The notes under the pieces: model-generated | Databases searched by the model: none | The model's input: only the letters and a program-made list of their open reading frames with translations | Told to the model about the DNA's origin: nothing | Origin: Deltaproteobacteria bacterium | GTDB taxonomy: Bacteria > Myxococcota > XYA12-FULL-58-9 > JAUUZB01 | Assembly (NCBI GenBank): GCA_030590185.1 | Contig: JAUUZB010000001.1 | Coordinates: 1-22,429 of the forward strand | Direction of reading: 5' to 3' | DNA: 22,429 nt | Shown here: positions 1 through 6,656 of the stretch, piece after piece | Layout of the letters: each line of letters starts with the position of its first letter | How positions within the stretch are numbered: the first letter of the stretch is position 1 | Made by a program: the position numbers and the translations under genes

Positions 1-173
1 AGCAGGCCGATGATGTGTTTGAGCAGGGTGCTCTTGCCGCAACCGGAGCCGCCGAGAATGACGTGCACCTCGCCGGGGTTGGCGTCCATGCTGACCCCAC
101 GCAGGACGACCTTGTCGCCATACTTGGCCACCAAATCGCGGACCTTCACCGCTGGCTGTCGCTCGCTCGCCAT
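1..173 (-). CDS. mlaF: MlaF-like ABC transporter ATP-binding protein, N-terminal part (cut by window edge)
   Basis: Only the first 57 codons are in the window, starting at ATG 173 and reading off the left edge. The visible residues hold a complete Walker A motif (GGSGCGKST, about residues 41-49) followed by LLKHIIGL, typical of the ATPase of Mla/Ttg2-type phospholipid transporters. The start is 8 bases after the stop of the STAS-MlaE permease gene, so the two are one transcription unit and the ATPase should power that permease at the inner membrane. Family assignment to MlaF rather than a generic ABC ATPase rests mainly on this neighbour. Signature, Walker B and switch motifs lie outside the window. 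Confidence 0.88.
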   Translation of the reverse strand, partial: MASERQPAVKVRDLVAKYGDKVVLRGVSMDANPGEVHVILGGSGCGKSTLLKHIIGL

Positions 174-181
174 GCCCTCCC

Positions 182-1249
182 TCAGAAGTAAAAGACCACG
201 CTGCAAACCGCGTCCGCGACGATCACCGCGAAGATGCTGGCGACGACGCTGACTGTCGTCGCGCGCCCCACCGCGTCGGCGCCACCTTTGGTACGCAGGC
301 CGCAGAGCGCGCCGATGGTGACGATCAGCTGGGCGAAGATGACCGATTTAATCAGGCCGGTGACGACATCCTTGACGAACAACGCCTCGGCCAGGCGGGA
401 TAGGAAGGTCGTCGGCGAGAGCTCGAGGTAGAGCACGCCGATCACCATGCCCCCGAGGATGCCCATGACGTTGGCGAGCACGGTCAGCACCGGTTGGGTT
501 AGGGTGATAGCGATCACCTTCGGGACGATCAAGAAGCGGGTCGGGTTGAGCCCCATGGTCTTGAGGGCATCCACCTCCTCGGTGATCACCATGGTTCCGA
601 TCTCCGCCGCCACCGCCGACCCGGAGCGGCCGGCCACCACGATGGCGGCCATCAGAGGCCCGAGCTCGCGGGTGATGGAGACGCCGATGAGATCGACCAC
701 GAAGATGTTGGCGCCGAACTGCCGGAGCTGCACGGCGCTCTGCAACGCCATGGTGGCGCCTACCAAGAAGGAGATCAGGCCGACCACTCCAAAGGCCCGC
801 GAGCCCATCGACGACATCTCGAAAACGACCTGGGCCCAGCGGATGCCGCGCGGCCGAAACAGCCCGCTGATCGAGAACCAAAAGACGTCGGCGCACATCG
901 TCAGGTACTGGAAAACAACCTCCGCAGCCTTGGCGCCGCTCTCGCCGAAGCTCTCGAACCAGTTGAACTCCCGAGCCGGCGGCACCTCATCGCCGACGTA
1001 GGGAAACAGGTCGAGGGTCTGCTGCACGCTCGGTTGGATGCCGATCACGTTGAGGGTCCGCCCGGTGGTGCGCAGCTCGCGGGCGAAGGTGGCGAGCAGG
1101 GCCACGCCGGCGCTGTCCACCTCACGCACCCCGCCGAGGTCGAGGGTGATCGGACCGTCCTTCGACTCGGTTCGCAGCTGGCGTAGCTGCTGCGCGATCT
1201 CCGTGACGTGAGCCCGGACCAGGCGACCGTCTGGGGGCGCGATGATCAT
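182..1249 (-). CDS. mlaE: STAS-MlaE fusion: inner-membrane permease of an Mla-type lipid ABC transporter
   Basis: This 355-residue protein has an N-terminal STAS-like domain (about residues 1-95, with LDLGGVREVDSAGVALLATF, the usual STAS strand-helix with a central DS) fused to an MlaE/DUF140 permease (about 100-355). Conserved permease features include FLVGATMALQ, ITRELGPLMAAIVVAGRSGSAVAAEIGTM (split here only for description) and a C-terminal hydrophobic helix. In Proteobacteria the STAS subunit is often a separate protein (MlaB); here it is joined to the permease, as in several delta-type lineages. The ATG overlaps the stop of the upstream barrel gene by ATGA (1246-1249), implying translational coupling, and mlaF follows 8 bases downstream. 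The expected role is moving phospholipid between inner and outer membranes. Confidence 0.92.
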   Translation of the reverse strand: MIIAPPDGRLVRAHVTEIAQQLRQLRTESKDGPITLDLGGVREVDSAGVALLATFARELRTTGRTLNVIGIQPSVQQTLDLFPYVGDEVPPAREFNWFESFGESGAKAAEVVFQYLTMCADVFWFSISGLFRPRGIRWAQVVFEMSSMGSRAFGVVGLISFLVGATMALQSAVQLRQFGANIFVVDLIGVSITRELGPLMAAIVVAGRSGSAVAAEIGTMVITEEVDALKTMGLNPTRFLIVPKVIAITLTQPVLTVLANVMGILGGMVIGVLYLELSPTTFLSRLAEALFVKDVVTGLIKSVIFAQLIVTIGALCGLRTKGGADAVGRATTVSVVASIFAVIVADAVCSVVFYF

Positions 1250-3084
1250 GGCAGGTCCAGACTGAAGCGTACGCGGATGTCGTTTTGGAAGCGGTTCGGA
1301 TCACCGCCCACGGATAGGGAAGGGTCACGTTGATAACGGAAGGCGTAGTTGATGCTGACGAAACGGGTGAGCTTTAGGGAGAGGGTGGTGTCGACGTCGA
1401 GCACGATGTTCTCAAAGAAGTCGGACGCGTCGGTGAACGGAACCCGGCTGTCGAAGAACGGGATCAGGCTGTAGATATCGATGCTGATCAGGACCCAGCG
1501 GGTGATGCGGAAGATGCCGATGATCGTGGCCTCGATACCGAGCTGATGGGTGGCGGGCACGCGGCGGTAGAAGGAGACCCGATCCGTTTCCCATTGCTCG
1601 TCGGCGTCGCGCACGCAAACGCTGGCCTCTTGGTTGTTGCGGAAGTAGTCCGGGAAGGCGGTGCCCGCCTCGCCCGTTTCCCAGGCGTCACAGGTGAACA
1701 CGTCGTCGCCGGTCGACTCGATCAACTGGCGGGTGATTTGGTGTCGGGCCCCAAAACCAACGCCGATGTTGGTCTCAGCCCAAAGGGTTTTTAGGGGACG
1801 GACGTTCATGCCGATCCCCTCGTTGATCGATATGAGGCCAAAGGAGGGGATCAAGCGGACGTTGTCCCGTATCGTTCGGCTGCGGGCGAACTCGAGAATG
1901 GACTCGCCATCCTCGGTCTCGGTGGCCTCGTAGACGTCGGCCCGCACCGTGCCCTCGAAATACTCGTTCCCCTCGAACAGGTTGGTCTCGAAATTCATCC
2001 GCACGTATGGGCCGAGCCAGGGGAAGAGCTTGTAGACGTAGAGACCGTCGAGGTCGACCCGGTCCCGGGTCTTCTGAAGCGGGATGTTCGCCGCCCCTTG
2101 CTCTTCGGTCTCGACCCCTTCGGTGTTGCGCGGGAAGATCTCACCGATGAACTGCCAGTCCTCCTCGACCTGGAGGCGGAGGATCAACGGCGAATCGAAG
2201 ATGGTGGCCGTGAGCTTGGTGTCCAAGAAGCCGCCAAAGGAGAAGGTCTCGCCGTTGTCGAGCCCGAGCACGTTGTCCCGGGAGCTCATGTTGACGTCGC
2301 CGCCGAGGATGAAGGACCACCACAGATCGCCCTCTCCGGCGAGGAAGAGGTCCTCGCGCGGAACCTCACCGGCACCCTTGAACTCATCGGTATCCGGATC
2401 GACGACCAGCATGAAGTCGGTGAGGCGACCGGGCAACAGGCGCACGGTCGCGAAGTCCTTGCGGGCGCGGTAGGTCTCGCCAACCCTGACGATCTTGTAG
2501 AGACCGGGCCGCAGGACCCAGGTGGCCACCGGCTCGCCGCCCTGCTCGTCGGTGCCAAACCCGACGTCGACGTACTCGCGGGTGTCGACCCGGATCACCT
2601 CGTAGGAGCCGCGCACCGAGTTCAAACGATCATCCACCATGTGGACCGCCATGCCGGCCCAGGTCACCGGCACGACGCTGATCTGCAGCTCCCGAACCTC
2701 GATCTCCACGCTGAACCGCTGCTCCACCGCGCCGGTCCCGAGCTCCACCCGGTCACGCCCAGGCAGCACCACCAACCGCCGGCCCGTCGTGCCCTCGGCG
2801 ATACGCACCTCGCCCTGCCACACGGACACCGGGGGCTCATCGAGCGGGTTGGTCATGGCCGGAACAAAGATCGCGCCCTTGCCGAAGGGGACCGCGGTCG
2901 GATCCTGGTCGAGCTGCTCCTGAATCGTGCCGGCAGGCCAGTCGTGGTCCTCACGCAACTGCGCGTGGCTGGTGATCAGCTTCGTCGCTTCGCCGTCGGC
3001 TCGGGCCACGCCCGGCAAGGCGTGGAGGAACACCAACAGGCAAATGGATCCCGCAGCGAGGGGAGCTGTAGCGTGGCGGAACAT
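1246..3084 (-). CDS. Outer-membrane beta-barrel protein in the Mla operon
   Basis: The 612-residue product starts with a clear Sec signal peptide (MFRHATAPLAAGSICLLVFL, cleavage likely after LPGVARA). The frame is open further upstream to 3372, but ATG 3084 has a GGAAG ribosome site and the signal peptide, so I chose it. Residues of about 30-250 form a soluble beta-rich part; residues of about 260-612 alternate aromatic and polar residues in strand-like stretches (LWWSFILGG, FSFGGFLDTKLTATIF, FVSINYAFRYQRD) and end in VRFSLDLP, as expected of a transmembrane beta-barrel. No named family is recognised with certainty. The gene overlaps the STAS-MlaE gene by ATGA, so it is probably the outer-membrane partner, or a cargo, of the lipid transporter; that role is inference. 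Confidence 0.82.
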   Translation of the reverse strand: MFRHATAPLAAGSICLLVFLHALPGVARADGEATKLITSHAQLREDHDWPAGTIQEQLDQDPTAVPFGKGAIFVPAMTNPLDEPPVSVWQGEVRIAEGTTGRRLVVLPGRDRVELGTGAVEQRFSVEIEVRELQISVVPVTWAGMAVHMVDDRLNSVRGSYEVIRVDTREYVDVGFGTDEQGGEPVATWVLRPGLYKIVRVGETYRARKDFATVRLLPGRLTDFMLVVDPDTDEFKGAGEVPREDLFLAGEGDLWWSFILGGDVNMSSRDNVLGLDNGETFSFGGFLDTKLTATIFDSPLILRLQVEEDWQFIGEIFPRNTEGVETEEQGAANIPLQKTRDRVDLDGLYVYKLFPWLGPYVRMNFETNLFEGNEYFEGTVRADVYEATETEDGESILEFARSRTIRDNVRLIPSFGLISINEGIGMNVRPLKTLWAETNIGVGFGARHQITRQLIESTGDDVFTCDAWETGEAGTAFPDYFRNNQEASVCVRDADEQWETDRVSFYRRVPATHQLGIEATIIGIFRITRWVLISIDIYSLIPFFDSRVPFTDASDFFENIVLDVDTTLSLKLTRFVSINYAFRYQRDPSLSVGGDPNRFQNDIRVRFSLDLP

Positions 3085-3190
3085 CACAACTTCCGCTCGC
3101 ACCGTATCAACGATGGGAGCGTAGAGGTAGCGCGGGATGCCCCGCTCCGCTGGTGAGCGAAAACGATCGGGCGACGCGGATCTCGACCGC

Positions 3191-4210
3191 TCAGTACCGC
3201 ACCTCGTCGGGAGCCGAATCGGTCTCGCGGATCGTGTCGAGATCCCCCGCCTTCCCAAAGGGGTTGGGATCCTCCGCGGCGAACAGCTCGTACCTTCCGA
3301 CCCCGCCCCGCCCGGGCAGAAAAATATACGAGACGCGATCCGGGATGATCGCGGACTGGGCGCGCTCACCAAATCCGAGGATGCTGTTGAAGTCCCGGGG
3401 CTGCGGATTGTACAGGTAGCGAAATGGGCGCAGGTCGCGGCGAATCAGGCGCGGCGCGGGCCAGGGCCGATCGCGACCTGGATTCCAATAGCGCTCGTTC
3501 TCGACCCGGGTCAGGAGGGTCGCTAGATCCTCATCTAGGTCATCTACCTCCCGGCGGCGCAGCTTGTTGATGGTGACCATCTGCACGCCGAGGTCGAGCA
3601 GCGTCTCGATGTCTGCCAGCGCGATCTCGTCGGTCATCCCCTGCAAACGAAAGATCAAATCAATGTTGGCCGCCCGGAAATTGTCCCGGATGTACTCGAG
3701 GGCCGTGATCAACTTGGCCCGCGGCGTGATGATTCGATCCTCGGACCGCAGCACGTCTGGGTCGAACGTCTGAATCCCCATCCCGATGCGGTTGATGAAA
3801 GACCGCTCGAGACATTCGAATTTTTTCTGGTCGATGCTCTCCGGGCTGATCTCGAAGGTGTGCATGTTGTCATCCGACACCTTCAGATCGAAATGCGACG
3901 TCAACAGGTCGAAGAGTCGCTCCATCTGGGCCACGCTCAAGAGGCTCGGCGTGCCGCCCCCGAAACCGCTGGCCTCGATCGTCGTGCCGCGAAACACCGG
4001 CGCGATGAAGCGAACTTGTCGTTCGATGAGATCGAGCGTCTCGTCGAGCTGGTGAGCGTTCCGCAGGTCCCGGATGTGGTAGATGCAAAAGTCGCACTTC
4101 CGGACGCAGTAGGGGATCTGCACGTACAATGTCAGGTAGTCGCGCGGCTCCCGGTTCGTCAGGTAGCGCTCCCAGGCAGCGGTGACTTCATTCGCCCACA
4201 GCTGTCTCAT
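3191..4210 (-). CDS. Radical SAM protein, HemN/HemW-like
   Basis: This 339-residue protein has the HemN/HemW-type cluster motif YVQIPYCVRKCDFC, with C35, C39 and C42 (CX3CX2C) to bind a [4Fe-4S] cluster and S-adenosylmethionine. It is followed by the GGTPS motif (FGGGTPSLL, about residues 84-92) and RIGMGIQTFDPDVL, which matches the RxxxGxQSF segment of this family. It is somewhat shorter than HemW and HemN and its C-terminal third (rich in Arg, Pro and aromatic residues) does not look like the usual HemN C-terminal domain, so the substrate is uncertain. It may be a heme chaperone-like protein or another anaerobic-type rSAM enzyme. Its ATG overlaps the stop of the FHA-GAF-HD-GYP gene (ATGA, 4207-4210), indicating coupled translation. 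Confidence 0.85.
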   Translation of the reverse strand: MRQLWANEVTAAWERYLTNREPRDYLTLYVQIPYCVRKCDFCIYHIRDLRNAHQLDETLDLIERQVRFIAPVFRGTTIEASGFGGGTPSLLSVAQMERLFDLLTSHFDLKVSDDNMHTFEISPESIDQKKFECLERSFINRIGMGIQTFDPDVLRSEDRIITPRAKLITALEYIRDNFRAANIDLIFRLQGMTDEIALADIETLLDLGVQMVTINKLRRREVDDLDEDLATLLTRVENERYWNPGRDRPWPAPRLIRRDLRPFRYLYNPQPRDFNSILGFGERAQSAIIPDRVSYIFLPGRGGVGRYELFAAEDPNPFGKAGDLDTIRETDSAPDEVRY

Positions 4211-5802
4211 GGCGCCGCCCGGGGTACGAACCGACTCACCGTGTGCTTGGCCTGCTCGAGGGCGCCGGTGCGCAGGGCGGTCATGAAGGCTTCGACACAG
4301 GCTGGGTCGAACTGCGTCCCGGAGTTCTCCCAGATGATCTTGGCCGCCACGTCCGCGCCGCGCCCCTGCCGGTAGGAGCGATTCGAGGTGATGGCGTCAA
4401 AGGTGTCGGCCACCGCCAGGATGCGTGCGGCGAGCGGAATGTTGCCGCCCATGATGCCGGCGGGATAACCGCGGCCGTCGAACTTCTCGTGGTGATGCAG
4501 CACCGCTGCCACGATGGCGTTCATGTCGACGACGCGATCGATGTTCTTGATGTTCTGAATGATGCGAGCGCCCTTGCCTGGGTGCTCACGGATCGACGCG
4601 AACTCCCGATCGTCGAGCGCGCCCGCCTTGTTCAATACGGCCTCGGGCACGCCGATCTTGCCGACGTCGTGCAGCAACCCGGAGAGCTCGACCACCGTGC
4701 AATGGTAACGATCGAGCTTCATGGTGGCGGCGATGGCGAGCGCGAAGTTGGTCACCCGCTCGCTATGGCCGCGGGTGTACTCGTCTTTGGCCTCGATGGT
4801 GGCGACCAGCGTGAAGATCGCGCCAACGAACAGGTCCTCGAGGTCGGTGATCAAACGCCCGCGCTCGATGGCGATGCCGACCTGTTTGCCGATGGCGGTC
4901 AAAAGGCGTAGGTCACTCTCCTGAAAGTTCTCGGCCCGGGCGGTGTTGTCGACATAGATGGCGCCGGTGATGCGGTCCGCGGTGCGCACCGGCACGCACA
5001 TCACGGACTTGATCCGCTGCAGATGAATGCCGACGCCATCGGCGAAGCGTGGGTCCTTCATGGCGTCGCCGATCAACAGGCTCATCCCCTCGCGCAGGGT
5101 TTCGTCGATCAGGGTTCGGTTAACCATAAAATCGAGCTGCGGCTGCTGGCGGCCGTGCACCTGCACCACCTCCTGGCGTAGCTGCCCTTGGGCATCGATC
5201 ATCAAGATGGCGCTGCGCTCACCGCGGCTGACCTCCAGGATCGTGTCGACCGCCAGGCAGAAGACCCGATCGAGCCGCCGCTCGGCGTGGATCAGGTTGC
5301 CGAGCTCATAGAGCGCCTCGAGCTGCCGCTGCAGACGGTGCATGGCATCGGCGTCGGTGCTGATCCTAGCGATCTTCGGGACCAGGGGCACGTCCTCCTC
5401 GCCGTAGTCCCTGCGGATCGAAGCGGCGGGCGGTGGGCCGCGGGTTGCCTGAACCTCAAACGCCCCGGCCCCCGGCGGCGGCGTCACCTCCGGCACCAAG
5501 ACCTGCAGGATGCGCAGCTCCGCCCCACCGAGCTTGATGCGATCGCCGGAGCGCAACACCCGGTCCCCACCGCACGGCACCGCCTCGCCGTTGACCTGCA
5601 CGCCGGTGGGGCTCTGGGAGTCGGAGACCACAAAGGCGCCGTCCCGGTTTTCGAAGCAAGCGTGGCGCGGGGCGACGCCGGGATCGGTCAAGCACAGGTC
5701 AGCCCAGTCATCGCTGCTGCCGACATAGAGGCGACCGCGAGGGGCGAGCTCAAACCGTTGGCCCTTGCGGCCGCCGACGGTGACGATGAGTACGGCGTCC
5801 AC
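4207..5802 (-). CDS. FHA-GAF-HD-GYP signalling protein (probable cyclic-di-GMP phosphodiesterase)
   Basis: The 531-residue protein has three domains. The FHA domain (about 5-100; GSSDDWADLCLTDPGVAPRH, GVQVNGEAV) would bind phosphothreonine peptides. The GAF domain (about 165-318) is a sensory module, with MCVPVRTADRITGAIYVDN as its core. The HD-GYP domain (about 335-515) has all expected metal-site residues: HSERV (346), H378-D379 in LLHDVGKIGVPEAVLNK, HHHEKFDGRGYP (436-447) and ADTFDAITSNRSYR. This points to hydrolysis of cyclic di-GMP in the cytoplasm. Start is GTG 5802; there is no Shine-Dalgarno, but a TATAAT box lies 8 bases upstream, so translation may be leaderless. FHA and Ser/Thr kinases often work together, and one membrane kinase occurs at 19-20.6 kb. 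Confidence 0.93.
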   Translation of the reverse strand: MDAVLIVTVGGRKGQRFELAPRGRLYVGSSDDWADLCLTDPGVAPRHACFENRDGAFVVSDSQSPTGVQVNGEAVPCGGDRVLRSGDRIKLGGAELRILQVLVPEVTPPPGAGAFEVQATRGPPPAASIRRDYGEEDVPLVPKIARISTDADAMHRLQRQLEALYELGNLIHAERRLDRVFCLAVDTILEVSRGERSAILMIDAQGQLRQEVVQVHGRQQPQLDFMVNRTLIDETLREGMSLLIGDAMKDPRFADGVGIHLQRIKSVMCVPVRTADRITGAIYVDNTARAENFQESDLRLLTAIGKQVGIAIERGRLITDLEDLFVGAIFTLVATIEAKDEYTRGHSERVTNFALAIAATMKLDRYHCTVVELSGLLHDVGKIGVPEAVLNKAGALDDREFASIREHPGKGARIIQNIKNIDRVVDMNAIVAAVLHHHEKFDGRGYPAGIMGGNIPLAARILAVADTFDAITSNRSYRQGRGADVAAKIIWENSGTQFDPACVEAFMTALRTGALEQAKHTVSRFVPRAAP

Positions 5803-5809
5803 CTGAGCG

Positions 5810-5838
5810 ATTATACCCGTCTTGGCGGGGCGTTTCAG
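5810..5838 (-). promoter_or_regulatory. Sigma70-type promoter for the HD-GYP gene, likely leaderless
   Basis: Read on the minus strand, CTGAAA (5838-5833, 4 of 6 matches to TTGACA) is followed by a 17-base spacer and a perfect TATAAT (5815-5810). The expected transcription start, about 7 bases beyond, is at 5803-5802, on the GTG start codon. The -35 box overlaps the TGA stop of the M48 peptidase gene. Confidence 0.55.
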
Positions 5839-6533
5839 TACTCTCCGAGGTGCCCCTTGGGCGATTTCATCCGGTGGTATTCGGGGAACAGGGCCCGCCG
5901 GGCCTTGGTGCGATAGGCGCGCCCCTCGTGGGCATCCCGCACCACCTCAGCGCGGGTTTGGGCGTCGAAGTATTCCGGGTGGGGCTTGTCCTGGATGCGG
6001 AGCAGAAACGCCGCTAGGGGCTCCCAGTCCATCTCCATCTCGGCGAGCGCCTTGCCCGCAAAAATGTCGGCGCGGGTCTCCTCGTGGCGACACAGGGTCT
6101 CGAGCTCCTCGCGGCTGAGCTGCCGGCGGGTTCGGTAGGCGTTCCAGCGCTTAGGCCGGTGCCCGATCTCGTGGGCGAGCACGCCGACCATGACCTCCGC
6201 TTGATCCCCGCAAGCCTGAAGAAAACCAGCCCCGACGAAGATGGTGCCCTCTTGATCGATCATGGCGATGGTCCCGTCGGCCAGGGCCAGGCGGTAGTCA
6301 TCATCCTCGTCCCCCGCCATCTCGGCGAGCTTCTTCTTGTACTTGGCGAGCAGCTTGAGCTGCTCACCGAGCTGGGGGAACTTCGCCGGATCGAGCAGCG
6401 GCGGCCTGGCCTTGCCGAACAGCGCCTGCTGCACCTGCTTGCCAACCTGTGGCTTCTCGGCGCTCTTCGCCTGGGCCTGGGGCTGCAGGTTGCCGAAGCT
6501 CGTCGAAATATTGGCGCCGGTGATCCGGGTCAT
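5835..6533 (-). CDS. Small M48-like zinc metallopeptidase without membrane anchor
   Basis: From ATG 6533 the product is 232 residues. It has the zinc motif HEIGH (121-125) and a downstream ETRAD (152-156), matching the M48 pattern in which Glu of ExxAD is the third ligand. A basic, Gln/Ala-rich N-terminal region (1-60) precedes the catalytic part. No signal peptide or transmembrane helix is visible, unlike HtpX or Oma1, so it would act in the cytoplasm unless exported by another route. The frame is open to 6827, but the extension crosses the intergenic space towards the divergent gene and shows no credible start signal. The gene is divergent from the DUF4388-TPR-CPBP gene, which also carries a predicted protease domain. 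Substrate unknown. Confidence 0.75.
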   Translation of the reverse strand: MTRITGANISTSFGNLQPQAQAKSAEKPQVGKQVQQALFGKARPPLLDPAKFPQLGEQLKLLAKYKKKLAEMAGDEDDDYRLALADGTIAMIDQEGTIFVGAGFLQACGDQAEVMVGVLAHEIGHRPKRWNAYRTRRQLSREELETLCRHEETRADIFAGKALAEMEMDWEPLAAFLLRIQDKPHPEYFDAQTRAEVVRDAHEGRAYRTKARRALFPEYHRMKSPKGHLGEY

Positions 6534-6656
6534 GAAATCAGTGTAGCAACGAAACAGCCCATTGGCACAGGCCTTCGCCATCCTTGCGGCGGAGCGGCTC
6601 CATTGAGTATCAATGATAGAGTCCACCGTGGGGCGGTGGGGCGACATGGCGTTTTT

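Noticed and set aside
2098..3156. Long plus-strand frame opposite the barrel gene
   Set aside because: Composition is typical of antisense frames in GC-rich DNA (His, Arg, Gln, Gly rich), no domain is visible, and the minus strand has a signal peptide and barrel.
6084..6656. N-terminal extension of the DUF4388-TPR-CPBP frame
   Set aside because: It is antisense to the M48 gene with its HEIGH motif and crosses the divergent intergenic region; DUF4388-like sequence begins only after 6657.
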